From the NCBI GenBank assembly GCA_900544305.1, contig UQUV01000018.1, positions 1 through 54,729 of the forward strand: DNA of 54,729 bases, written 5' to 3'. Below, one piece after another: positions 1 to 8,237 of the stretch; position 1 is the stretch's first letter; each line of letters begins with the position of its first letter. The position numbers and the translations under genes are program-made. Source of the DNA: an uncultured Porphyromonadaceae bacterium. GTDB taxonomy: Bacteria; Bacteroidota; Bacteroidia; Bacteroidales; Muribaculaceae. The notes beneath the pieces are model-generated. The model searched no databases. It was not told the DNA's origin and worked only from the letters and a program-made list of their open reading frames with translations.

Positions 1-10
1 ACATATATGC

Positions 11-54
11 AAAAAGCATACAGCGATACTTTTTATTTTCGCTGTATGCTTTTT
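11..54. terminator. Bidirectional intrinsic terminator
   Basis: A perfect 15-bp inverted repeat (11-25 and 40-54) encloses a 14-nt loop. The arms begin with five A and end with five T, so a U-tract follows the stem on both strands. It lies 22 bp beyond the stop codon of the minus-strand alpha-2-macroglobulin gene and would end that transcript; it may also serve a plus-strand or convergent gene outside the window. Confidence 0.85.
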
Positions 55-76
55 CTCTGTTTTACAAGTTTTTGAC

Positions 77-3000
77 CTATTCGGCTGTGATGACGGTACC
101 GTTGGAGTGTGACACGATTTGCGGTGCATACTGGCATTGAACGGTAGCGATGCCGCTGTTGTAGGTGCCGACATTGTTGACAAATACGTCGTAGGTCATT
201 ACGTAAGTTCCTTTTGTCAAGCGGGTGATGAAGATATTGGTAGTCGAGTTGCGTGTTTCGCGGTAGCTGCGAATACCTTCTTTCCAACTGTAGACTGGAA
301 GTTGGTCAACGGGTTCGAAGCAGGCAGCACGGTCGTCGGTCAAGGCTACGAAGTCGAGGTCGCGGGCCGTTTTGACGGTCACTCTCACTTGTACACGGTC
401 GCCTACTTTGAAGGTATTTGCCGGTTTTCCTATGAGCTTCCCTGCTTCGTCGTAGAGATAGAACTCCTTGTTGACCTGAATATCGGTGGCCGATTGCTGC
501 TGCACTTCCTTCATCGGTGCGTTGTACTGGCAGTAGACGGCTCCCCATGCCGGATTGTCGCCATAGCGTTTTACGGACAGTTTGTTGCCTTTCAGTGTGC
601 CATAATCGAATGAGCGTTTGATATAGCCGAAGTAATTGTCAGCGTTTTCTGTTTCAATTTTTGTGTTGCCGACTTTTATTTCCGGCGCCTTCCGTTCACT
701 GTTTACCCAGGATGAGCCTGTTGCCAGAACGGCATAGATGGCATTGCAGGCATTGGCCGATGTGCCCCAGTTTTGCGTTTCTTTTTGCTGGAGCAGCCAC
801 AGACGGATGCGGTCGATGTCCTTATCCTCCGGATTCACTTTATTGAAGGCTTGGAGAGCGTTGGCGGCAATGTTCACCTTGTTTCCGTTCACATCCCAGT
901 AAATGCCGCGGTTGTCTGTTTTTACCGTGTATTGGCGCAGTGATTCCACTATTGCGGCGGCTGACTTTTTCTTGTCGCAGTTGGCAAGCAGTATAGCTGC
1001 TTCTGCTTTCATCGGAATGGAGTAGTTTCCCCAATTCTTTTCTACGGATTCCAGTGTTTTTGTTTTTACCGGAGCCAGCTCTTTCGGCAGCGGAATGTCG
1101 TTGTGAAGCATTCTGATATAGAGGTAGTCGAAATATCCGCCATAGAGTTTTTCCGGCTCTTTAGCCTTTTTCAAGTCTTCAATGACTTGGTTGTCGAGAT
1201 AGTCGACCGCCTTTTTAAGAATGTCGGCAGCAAGAACATTGTTGTCGAAATAGCCCAATTCCTTCAGCCGTCCGAAATAGTCGACCACAGTTTGTGTGAT
1301 ATATACAGAAGATTCGGAATTCTTGAACCAGGAGAATCCACCGTCGGCATTTTGCAGATCCTTCAGAGAGGTCAGCGCCTTTTGCTTGCGGTATTCCAGT
1401 GTGGCGGCATCCGTCAGGTCGGCGAGTTTGCTCATCATGGCCGTTTCCGATTCTGCATCGTCGAGCCACGGAGTATTTTCCAAACTGATGGTCTTCAGTT
1501 CCGCATTCTTTTGAAGGTTGGATTTCTGTTCCTTTGTTTCATTCCACTTTTTGATGGCTTCGGCGATTTGTGTATTGCTGCGTACAATGTTGTCGGCCAT
1601 CACTGTTGCATAGTAGTTAGTGATGTAGGCTGAGGCCGTTTCTGATGAAGATATGACCGAAGGCAGGGCCGTTACACAGTACCATACCGGGTTGTCGCAA
1701 TATTCAAAAGTGATTTTTCCTTCTTGTCCGAATTTCGGAAGTCCCCATTTCGCTGACTTTTGTTCGGCTGTCATGTAGAACGGTTCGGCTTCCACGACAT
1801 CAGTAGTGGAGGGGAGTACGGCTATGATATTCTGCTCGCCGTCGCTGTTTGTTCCGTTGTCCGCTTTGATGCGATAGCCGAGGTAGTCATATTTTTCATC
1901 GATATTCATGTCGAACGCAATGATGTCCGAACCTTTGGCAGGCAGTGTGAGTGTGACATCTGTTTTAGAAATCACCTTGTTGTCTTTGGGCGTGAAAAAT
2001 TCGACACGCACTTTCGCTGTCGTTTCCTTGTCTGTATTGTTCATCACCGTGGCTTTAACGGTCAGCGTGTCGCCAATGCGGACAAACCGTGGCATGTTTG
2101 GTTGAACCATCAGCGGTTTGTTGGCGGTGATAAGGCGGTTGATAACGTCATATTTCATATCTTCCGTATAGGCGATAGCCGAGAATTGCCATTGCGTGTT
2201 ACGGTTTGGCACGTCGAACGAGATGACAACCTCGCCGTTTTCGTTGGATACAAGTGCCGGCAGGAAGAACGCCGTCTTGATGTCCGGGTCGCGGAAATCC
2301 ATTGTTGTGCTTGCTGCTTCTGGCGCAGCTGCATCGCTTTCTAATTTAGCCATTTGGATACTTGAATCTTCTCTAACTACGGATAATTCTTCTAATACCA
2401 TATCGGCCGAAGCGGCAGAACGCATAATCATGTTTGTTGTGCCAAATGCAATGCTATTATTAAAAAGAGATTGGCCGTAGAAATTCAGCTTGGGTTCAAT
2501 AATATTGGGCGAATCCAAGTGTGGAAAAGCTGAGGCTAATATAATTGAAAAAAAGTTATAATAGGTTCGTGGAGCTGCTTTCCTAGTTGAAAATGCAGTG
2601 TAACTTCTGGGTAAATTGAAGTTCCATGTGTTATCGGCTATTTTATTCAGTGCCGCATCATACATATTGGCCAAAACTGCCCCTTTGTAGTTTTTCCCCT
2701 TGTTGTCGGCAATGCGGAGTTTCCATGTTTCGCGTGAGCCAGGGGTAATATTGTCGCGGAATGTTTCCAGCTTTATGCTAACCGTGTCGCGTGGAGCGGA
2801 AGGGCGCAGTTCGATGAGTACGGTTGCTTCCTCACAATTGTGGACGGCTGTCAGTTGCAGGTAGGTTTTGGAATCATTGCTGAATTCAGCTTTTTCATTG
2901 AAGTTTGTGAAGCCTTTTTCTTTGAACTGCCAGCTGTCAACGATTACTTTTTCGTCGTTATATATGGTGTAGAAGAAATAATTGTCAGCCGTGCTTCCCA

Positions 3001-5587
3001 ACTCAAGGCTAAAGCTGTTGTCCTCGTTACAGGTCACAGCCTCCTTGGTAGTCCAAAGTATGGTTTCGACCGGAGGCAGGGTGTCCGAGTTGCGGTATAG
3101 GATAATGTCGCGGACAATGTCATTGTCTTGTACTTTTTCTCCGGCAATGCGAAGTGACAGCTTGTATTTGCCCGATTTCAAAGATGTCAGGTTAATGACT
3201 GGATTTTTTGTGTTGATAGTGCCTGTTGCTACCGTATCTTTTTCTGCGATGACGCGGTAGATGCAGTCCACATCCATCGGTTCCTGATTCAGGTTATGGG
3301 CGCGGATTGGGAACAATATCGGTTGTTCGTTCAGATATTTTTCCTTGGTTTCCATTGAGAGTATGGTTTTGCTTCCGATACGGATGGTTTCGCTGGCAGT
3401 TTGCGTTTCTCCGTTTTCCGAAGTTGCAGTCAGTTCCAATTGGAAGACTCCCCAGTTGGAGCCATTGAAGATGCTTGCCGGAAGCAGAATGGACCAGTTG
3501 CCTTGTGCATCGGTCGTTGTTGTACCTGATGTGCTATCCAAATTATTGTTTTCAATCCAGTAAAAGTTCTGAGGGTTGAGTGAGTAGGAAATTGTGGCAT
3601 TGACAATCGGAAATTGCGAGAATGTCATGACTGTGCCTTTCAGGCATACGGAGTCGGTTGTGGCAAGGTTCGAACGCTCTTTGTCATAACTGATATAGAA
3701 TGTTGGGGCCTTGTATTCGCTCACTTGTACGCTTGAAGCAGTGATATATTTGTTGTTGCTGTTTTTGATGGAAATATTGTAATATCCGGAAATTCCGTCT
3801 TTGGAAGTTATGAATGTGGAGTCAACGCGTCCGAACGCATCTGTCAGCATTGTCATTTCAGCCACCTTTTTGCCGTTAGGATTTGTCACGGTAATGTTGA
3901 CCGTTTCTTCCTTTGCAGGTACGTTCTTTTTCCCAGAATGGAACATTATGGCAGAAAATTTAACAGTTTCCCCCGGACGGTACACTTTCAGGTCTGTAAA
4001 TATTTTGCCGGAAATATATTCCTCTCGGGTAGGTGATGTATAGAAATAGAATGGTACAGTGTCGTTGCCCAATGTCGCATAACCATTACATTGGCCTGCT
4101 TTTCTGTCAATGACGGCATATCCGTAGCGGTTGGTACGTTGTTTTTGTACCACATTTTTATTTTCCACAAAAGACAATAGGGCGTTGGCCATAGGCTGCC
4201 CGTTGTCAGCGCGGACAACGTACAGACGTTGTTCATCGTTGACTTCATGGAACAATGTTGTCAGGTTCGAAACGGTGAAGGCCTGACGAGAGTCGGATGT
4301 TTGCGTTTTGCCTTTTTTGTCCGTGAATTTCACAATTACTAAATAGTATCCGAAATCCAATGGTGGTAACTGTATTTTCTTATCTGTAGTGTATATACCG
4401 TTTGATTCGATGTCGAAAGTTTGGGAATAAAAAGGATTGCCCAATTCAGATAGCTTGTCATATTGGGGCTGCTGGGAAGTCACGCGGTAGATATTTACCT
4501 TGAATTTATTCAGGTTGCGTGCAGTCACGTCCAAGCGGATGGAATCCGACGGAAGCCACCAGTCTTTTGTTGTAAGGTCGACCGACTGTTCTTCGCATTT
4601 GTTAATATAGTTTTTGACATCGTTGATGCGAGGATAGTCTGCATAGCGCTTGGCGTGCTCTTGGGCCGTCTTGTACCATTGTTCGCTGATATCTTTATCG
4701 TTAAGCAAGCGGATAAGAATTTCGGTAGAATATTTATTGTCGGCGAATTGTTGATAAAGTTTTTCCAGTTGAGGCTCGATGATTTTTTCGTCCGTTATAT
4801 CGTATGCTATCCAGTACAATTCATCAAGCCGCTTAAGTTCTGCGTAAATGTATGCAGGAATGTCGTTACTGTGCAGTGTCAGCAATGCTTTGAAATAGGC
4901 ATGTTGCAGATTGATGATTTTTTCATCGGAGATTTTAGGTACCTGTATATAAAAATTACTGTCAGCTAACCGTTGTGTCGGATAAATGTAACTTTTCATG
5001 TATTTAAATCCGTTCAGGTATTCCAATGTTTCATACGCCAGTGCATCGAAGAGGGTAGGGGCAAACTCTTTTCCTTCTTTGGGAACGTTGATGATTGTCT
5101 TGAAATTGTCTACTTTTTCTTTTGCCAGGATATCCTTCTCGGCAAGAATGTTTTCAGCCAAAACCACGGCCCGGTCGATGAAGTTGCGGTTCGTCCACTC
5201 TCTGATGTCATCGGGTACGGTATCGGTCATTTCGGTGCGGCTGGAGTAGACGTATGGCTTCTCATTGTAAAAGGCTTCCAACATTTTTAGTTCCAAGCAG
5301 TAGAGTACTGCTTGAAAGCGTTTGTCGTCCATTGTTGCAGCAAGGCTGTCAGTGGTGTGTATGATTTGCGGAACGTAGTCCTGTGATATGTGGCTTTTCG
5401 CGATGGAGTATCGGATGAAGCCGTCAATAAAGTTCTGGTAGTCCTTTTTCTTGTCGGCTTTTTTCATCTGTTCAGCCGCCTGTTTCATCACTGTTTCCGG
5501 ATAGCGGAAATCGGGTTCAGATTGTTTTGCTCCGGCTGCCGGCATTGCAGCCAGGAGGATACATAGAAAGAAAAATAGTTTTTTCAT
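77..5587 (-). CDS. Alpha-2-macroglobulin-like secreted/periplasmic protein, thioester motif missing
   Basis: An 1836-residue protein with a cleavable signal peptide (about residues 1-20, ending AAGA). The length, the MG2-type domain near residues 525-620 (YRPGETVKF), the later macroglobulin segment near 1165 (PRFVRIGDTLTVKATV) and the helical alpha/alpha-toroid region near 1300-1600 (NPVWYCVTALP, DGGFSWF) fit the bacterial alpha-2-macroglobulin family of large protease-trapping envelope proteins. No lipobox is seen, so it is probably soluble in the periplasm or exported. The CxEQ thioester motif expected just after NPVWYxVxALP is replaced by a stretch with no Cys or Gln (SSSETASAYI, about residue 1310), so covalent trapping is unlikely. 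It follows the ECF sigma operon in the same direction, with a hairpin between; it may belong to that regulon (inference). Family assignment is solid; the physiological target is unknown. Confidence 0.85.
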   Translation of the reverse strand: MKKLFFFLCILLAAMPAAGAKQSEPDFRYPETVMKQAAEQMKKADKKKDYQNFIDGFIRYSIAKSHISQDYVPQIIHTTDSLAATMDDKRFQAVLYCLELKMLEAFYNEKPYVYSSRTEMTDTVPDDIREWTNRNFIDRAVVLAENILAEKDILAKEKVDNFKTIINVPKEGKEFAPTLFDALAYETLEYLNGFKYMKSYIYPTQRLADSNFYIQVPKISDEKIINLQHAYFKALLTLHSNDIPAYIYAELKRLDELYWIAYDITDEKIIEPQLEKLYQQFADNKYSTEILIRLLNDKDISEQWYKTAQEHAKRYADYPRINDVKNYINKCEEQSVDLTTKDWWLPSDSIRLDVTARNLNKFKVNIYRVTSQQPQYDKLSELGNPFYSQTFDIESNGIYTTDKKIQLPPLDFGYYLVIVKFTDKKGKTQTSDSRQAFTVSNLTTLFHEVNDEQRLYVVRADNGQPMANALLSFVENKNVVQKQRTNRYGYAVIDRKAGQCNGYATLGNDTVPFYFYTSPTREEYISGKIFTDLKVYRPGETVKFSAIMFHSGKKNVPAKEETVNITVTNPNGKKVAEMTMLTDAFGRVDSTFITSKDGISGYYNISIKNSNNKYITASSVQVSEYKAPTFYISYDKERSNLATTDSVCLKGTVMTFSQFPIVNATISYSLNPQNFYWIENNNLDSTSGTTTTDAQGNWSILLPASIFNGSNWGVFQLELTATSENGETQTASETIRIGSKTILSMETKEKYLNEQPILFPIRAHNLNQEPMDVDCIYRVIAEKDTVATGTINTKNPVINLTSLKSGKYKLSLRIAGEKVQDNDIVRDIILYRNSDTLPPVETILWTTKEAVTCNEDNSFSLELGSTADNYFFYTIYNDEKVIVDSWQFKEKGFTNFNEKAEFSNDSKTYLQLTAVHNCEEATVLIELRPSAPRDTVSIKLETFRDNITPGSRETWKLRIADNKGKNYKGAVLANMYDAALNKIADNTWNFNLPRSYTAFSTRKAAPRTYYNFFSIILASAFPHLDSPNIIEPKLNFYGQSLFNNSIAFGTTNMIMRSAASADMVLEELSVVREDSSIQMAKLESDAAAPEAASTTMDFRDPDIKTAFFLPALVSNENGEVVISFDVPNRNTQWQFSAIAYTEDMKYDVINRLITANKPLMVQPNMPRFVRIGDTLTVKATVMNNTDKETTAKVRVEFFTPKDNKVISKTDVTLTLPAKGSDIIAFDMNIDEKYDYLGYRIKADNGTNSDGEQNIIAVLPSTTDVVEAEPFYMTAEQKSAKWGLPKFGQEGKITFEYCDNPVWYCVTALPSVISSSETASAYITNYYATVMADNIVRSNTQIAEAIKKWNETKEQKSNLQKNAELKTISLENTPWLDDAESETAMMSKLADLTDAATLEYRKQKALTSLKDLQNADGGFSWFKNSESSVYITQTVVDYFGRLKELGYFDNNVLAADILKKAVDYLDNQVIEDLKKAKEPEKLYGGYFDYLYIRMLHNDIPLPKELAPVKTKTLESVEKNWGNYSIPMKAEAAILLANCDKKKSAAAIVESLRQYTVKTDNRGIYWDVNGNKVNIAANALQAFNKVNPEDKDIDRIRLWLLQQKETQNWGTSANACNAIYAVLATGSSWVNSERKAPEIKVGNTKIETENADNYFGYIKRSFDYGTLKGNKLSVKRYGDNPAWGAVYCQYNAPMKEVQQQSATDIQVNKEFYLYDEAGKLIGKPANTFKVGDRVQVRVTVKTARDLDFVALTDDRAACFEPVDQLPVYSWKEGIRSYRETRNSTTNIFITRLTKGTYVMTYDVFVNNVGTYNSGIATVQCQYAPQIVSHSNGTVITAE

Positions 5588-5599
5588 AATGCAGGTTTA

Positions 5600-5641
5600 T
5601 AAAAAACACCGGATTTCGGCAAGCATCTGAAATCCGGTGTT
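5600..5641 (-). terminator. Hairpin terminator or attenuator ahead of the A2M gene
   Basis: A perfect 13-bp inverted repeat (5605-5617 and 5629-5641) with an 11-nt loop. Read on the minus strand the stem is followed by a U-run (complement of the A-run at 5601-5606). It should terminate transcription leaving the sigma/anti-sigma operon. Its base is only 17 bp from the start codon of the alpha-2-macroglobulin gene, so there is no room for a separate promoter after it. Confidence 0.75.
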
Positions 5642-5673
5642 ATGGGTTCTTGAAAAAGTAGTTTATTCTTTGT

Positions 5674-6138
5674 TTATTTAGCTGCTTTCTTGTGATAGTT
5701 CAGAATGCTTTGTGTGAACTTGTTTTCAGCCCGTTTAAGCAGGAACAGCTGTTTTTTAGAAAGGATTTTTTCAAATTTGGTGAAATACTCCATTTCTATT
5801 TCGCCTTCCTTTTGCTTGATTTTGGTTAAAGCCAAAGCCGCTGCTTCGTATTCTGTGTCCGAAACAGCATCTTTCGAGTTGGTAATCTTCGATTCCATTT
5901 CCCGGGCTTCCTTGTTAACCATGAAGATGGCTTTTTCCATTGCTTCATATTCGGGGAAAAAGGCATTCTGCTGTTCTTTTGTCAGTTCCATTTCCTTGGC
6001 GAAGAAGTCGTATTTGTAGTTTCTTACTTCCTGGAACCATTTTTTCCTGGTTTGAACATCGGAATCCTGTGCGTAGGATACCGCCGGCAATGCAAAAAAT
6101 AAAAGAACAAGAGTGAAAAGAAAATATGTTTTTTTCAT
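5674..6138 (-). CDS. Small periplasmic helical protein, Spy/LTXXQ-like
   Basis: A 154-residue protein with a signal peptide (residues 1-23, cut after VSYA) followed by a charged, all-helical body. The segment MELTKEQQNAFFPEYEAMEK resembles the 'LT-x-EQ...F-P-x-Y' repeat of Spy/CpxP-like envelope-stress proteins and of the Bacteroidota proteins usually encoded beside ECF sigma factors; the second half (FEKILSKKQLFLLKRAE) repeats the pattern 'I-L-x-x-x-Q'. It starts 8 nt after the anti-sigma gene, so it is the third gene of the operon. A role as a periplasmic chaperone or stress sensor feeding the anti-sigma factor is inferred from this context only. Confidence 0.6.
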   Translation of the reverse strand: MKKTYFLFTLVLLFFALPAVSYAQDSDVQTRKKWFQEVRNYKYDFFAKEMELTKEQQNAFFPEYEAMEKAIFMVNKEAREMESKITNSKDAVSDTEYEAAALALTKIKQKEGEIEMEYFTKFEKILSKKQLFLLKRAENKFTQSILNYHKKAAK

Positions 6139-6146
6139 TGTATAAA

Positions 6147-6548
6147 TCAGTTAATAGTGTCAGAATCAAAGACGCTTGCATCGACGCCTTCGTTATACAT
6201 TTCCATTAGCAGGTCGTAGTCGGAAATGTTGCCGGTCATCATGAATTCGTTGACAAACTGCTCGTCGTTCATTGCATCGGCAATTTCCGGGTTGAAACCT
6301 AAGTTCTTGGAGCTGGCGCTCTTGATATCAGAAAAGATGTACATCATGCACCAGATTCCGGCAAACATTGCTGCCATATAAACCCATGGACGGATGCTCA
6401 GCCATAAAGTGGATTTCTTTTCAATAGTGAAATTCTTTTCCGGAAGCTGGGCAGCCATCTTCTTCGTAAAGTCCTCAAAATAGCCGTCGGGCACTTTGAA
6501 GCCTGGGTCTCTTCCTATTTTATCGAATATGTCGTTTTCTTGTTTCAT
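6147..6548 (-). CDS. Putative membrane anti-sigma factor
   Basis: A 133-residue protein with no signal peptide. Residues about 1-45 are cytoplasmic and contain the short 'PDGYFEDFTKKM' motif often seen at the start of Bacteroidota anti-sigma or sigma-linked membrane proteins. One transmembrane helix lies near residues 50-71 (WVYMAAMFAGIWCMMYIF), followed by an acidic periplasmic tail. It is placed between the sigma factor (40 nt upstream) and the small periplasmic protein (8 nt downstream). The size, single membrane span and position argue for a regulator of the neighbouring ECF sigma factor. No zinc-binding HxxxCxxC anti-sigma motif is present, so the mode of inhibition cannot be read from the sequence. 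Confidence 0.55.
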   Translation of the reverse strand: MKQENDIFDKIGRDPGFKVPDGYFEDFTKKMAAQLPEKNFTIEKKSTLWLSIRPWVYMAAMFAGIWCMMYIFSDIKSASSKNLGFNPEIADAMNDEQFVNEFMMTGNISDYDLLMEMYNEGVDASVFDSDTIN

Positions 6549-6588
6549 AGTACTCTTTTGACTAAAACAATAAAAAAAGGTTTAACCG

Positions 6589-7131
6589 TTATTGAAAATA
6601 TTGTTCAATTTTTTTTACTGCATGATGGAATGAAGATTTCAGAGCGCCGACGGATGTTCCCAGTATTTCGGACATGTCTTCATATTTCATTTCATCGAAG
6701 TACCTCATATTGAAAATCAGACGCTGTTTTTCCGGCAGTTTGCTGATGGCTTTCTGCAATTCGAGCTTCAGTTCGTCGCCGTCAAACCATTCATCACTTT
6801 CCAGCGTGTCGATAAGAAACGTATCGTCGTCGTCAATCGAAATGTTCTGTCGCTGGCGTTCCTTGTTGAGGAACGTGATAGACTCGTTGATGGCTATCTT
6901 GTAGAGCCAAGTCGACAGTTTCGCTTCGCCGCGGAAATTCTCCACGTTAGCCCACGCCTTTAAGAATGTATTTTGCAGCAGGTCGTTGGCATCTTCGTGG
7001 CTGATGACCATTTTTCTGATTTGCCAATAGAGGGGTTCGCTGTAGAGGGCTATTACTTCCGTGAAAGCTTGGCGGCAGTCCTCGGGAGTACGGAGCCTTT
7101 TGACTATATCGTCTTCCTCTATTTGTTGCAT
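6589..7131 (-). CDS. ECF-type RNA polymerase sigma factor
   Basis: A 180-residue sigma-70-family protein. Region 2 spans about residues 25-95 and carries the typical core-binding and -10 recognition features (DANDLLQNTFLKAWANV, STWLYKIAINESITFLN). Region 4 spans about 125-178, with the helix-turn-helix pattern LPEKQRLIFNMRYFDEMKYEDMS cut by the motif LGTSVGALKSSFHHAVKKI. Regions 1 and 3 are absent, as in extracytoplasmic-function sigma factors. It is the first gene of the operon with the anti-sigma and the small periplasmic protein. It probably drives an envelope-stress regulon that could include this operon; I see no clear match to a known ECF promoter here. Family call is very safe. Confidence 0.93.
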   Translation of the reverse strand: MQQIEEDDIVKRLRTPEDCRQAFTEVIALYSEPLYWQIRKMVISHEDANDLLQNTFLKAWANVENFRGEAKLSTWLYKIAINESITFLNKERQRQNISIDDDDTFLIDTLESDEWFDGDELKLELQKAISKLPEKQRLIFNMRYFDEMKYEDMSEILGTSVGALKSSFHHAVKKIEQYFQ

Positions 7132-7247
7132 TTCTGTTTTTGGTTGTATAGTTAGATTATTTGGTAAAAGTAGGAAAAAGTTTTTAAATGGGCGAATGAT
7201 TGCCTTTTAAATATGATTTTTTAACCCAAAGTCAACTACCTGATTTA

Positions 7248-7260
7248 GGTTTAAGAAACC
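7248..7260. repeat. Small inverted repeat upstream of the ECF sigma gene
   Basis: GGTTT-AAG-AAACC lies about 115 bp upstream of the sigma factor start. It could be an operator, but it is short enough to be chance. No clear TAnnTTTG promoter was found on the minus strand between the sigma gene and the terminator at 7271-7318. Confidence 0.2.
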
Positions 7261-7270
7261 TTGTGTATAG

Positions 7271-7318
7271 AAAAGCTTGCGCCGGAATTGTCGGTTGTCG
7301 ACAATATTCCGGCGCAAG
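7271..7318 (-). terminator. Intrinsic terminator of the TonB receptor-lipoprotein operon
   Basis: A 13-bp perfect outer stem (7276-7288 and 7306-7318) encloses a second inner stem (ATTGTCG/CGACAAT) that almost continues it. On the minus strand the stem is followed by the complement of GAAAA. It lies 22 bp after the stop codon of the lipoprotein gene and would isolate that operon from the sigma factor operon. Confidence 0.8.
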
Positions 7319-7340
7319 TTGTCTGTTCTTTAAATATGGA

Positions 7341-8222
7341 TTATTGCTGGCTGTCTTGTTTCAGGTAGCTGTATCCGTGAGCCGTTACTTTGAAGTTGGC
7401 ATTCATTACGTTACAGTTGAACTTGAGGTCCATTTCTGTGCCTTGCGACATGACTTGCAGGAGGAAGTCTGTCATTTTGTAGTCTTCAAATGGAACGTCG
7501 TTGATTTTTGGAACAACGCTTTCGGCTTTCACTTCATAACCGTTTGACGTAATTACTACCGGCACTTTTTCCAGAGTCATTGTCAATTGCGGCATCTGGC
7601 TGTTGAACTGGGCATTGTAGATGGTAACTTCAGCTTCTGTAGTGCTGGTCAGTTTCACGCTGTAGGTAGTTGTTGTAGTCGTAAACGCTGGCATCGGCGC
7701 ATTTGTGCAGTTTGTAGTCGTTTCGTTGCTTACGAATGACGGTTGGTTGTCGACTGTGAAAATACGGTATTTGCCGTTTACTGTGTAAGAAAGAGAAAGA
7801 ACAATCACTTCACGTGTCATTGAACTGCCGTCAGTTGTGTAGTAAGCCCACATTTTACCCTGCAGGTTTGTGATTGTGTAGTTAGGGTCAGGTGAACCGC
7901 CTTTTTTCGGAACGATTTCAGAAGCTGAGAATTCATAGAGAGCTTCTTTGCCGTATGTCATCTTGATGTTTTCGAGGAAAAGTTCCACCTGGTCGTTTCC
8001 GTCACCAAGGTTGACTTTCATTCCGATATTCATTGTCAGGTTGGCAAGGTCCATTGCCAGGTCATAGCTGGATGCTGTTAGTTTTGTCGTGTTATCCTCC
8101 ATAGAAGTGACGTGGTTGTAGCCTACGGAAGAAAGCGAAATAGTGTAGCTCGGATCTTCGCTGTTCAGACACGATGAAAGCAGAAATACTACTGCCAATA
8201 GGGATAGAATTTTTTTCATCAT
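7341..8222 (-). CDS. Lipoprotein of unknown function paired with a TonB receptor
   Basis: A 293-residue protein with a lipoprotein signal peptide: a hydrophobic stretch ending in the lipobox LSSC (Cys18), so it is membrane anchored. The mature part is rich in beta-strand, Thr and Ser. It reads as two similar beta-rich halves, about 25-160 and 185-290, with matching segments such as 'TKLTASSYDLAMDL..' and 'TMTLEKVPVVITSNGYEV'. This suggests a repeated calycin- or beta-barrel-like fold, but I do not recognise the family with certainty. It follows the TonB receptor gene by 15 nt and precedes a terminator, so the two are co-expressed. It may be the surface ligand-binding partner of the receptor (inference). 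Either of the two adjacent ATG codons could be used. Confidence 0.65.
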   Translation of the reverse strand: MMKKILSLLAVVFLLSSCLNSEDPSYTISLSSVGYNHVTSMEDNTTKLTASSYDLAMDLANLTMNIGMKVNLGDGNDQVELFLENIKMTYGKEALYEFSASEIVPKKGGSPDPNYTITNLQGKMWAYYTTDGSSMTREVIVLSLSYTVNGKYRIFTVDNQPSFVSNETTTNCTNAPMPAFTTTTTTYSVKLTSTTEAEVTIYNAQFNSQMPQLTMTLEKVPVVITSNGYEVKAESVVPKINDVPFEDYKMTDFLLQVMSQGTEMDLKFNCNVMNANFKVTAHGYSYLKQDSQQ

Positions 8223-8237
8223 AATTTTATAGTTTTA

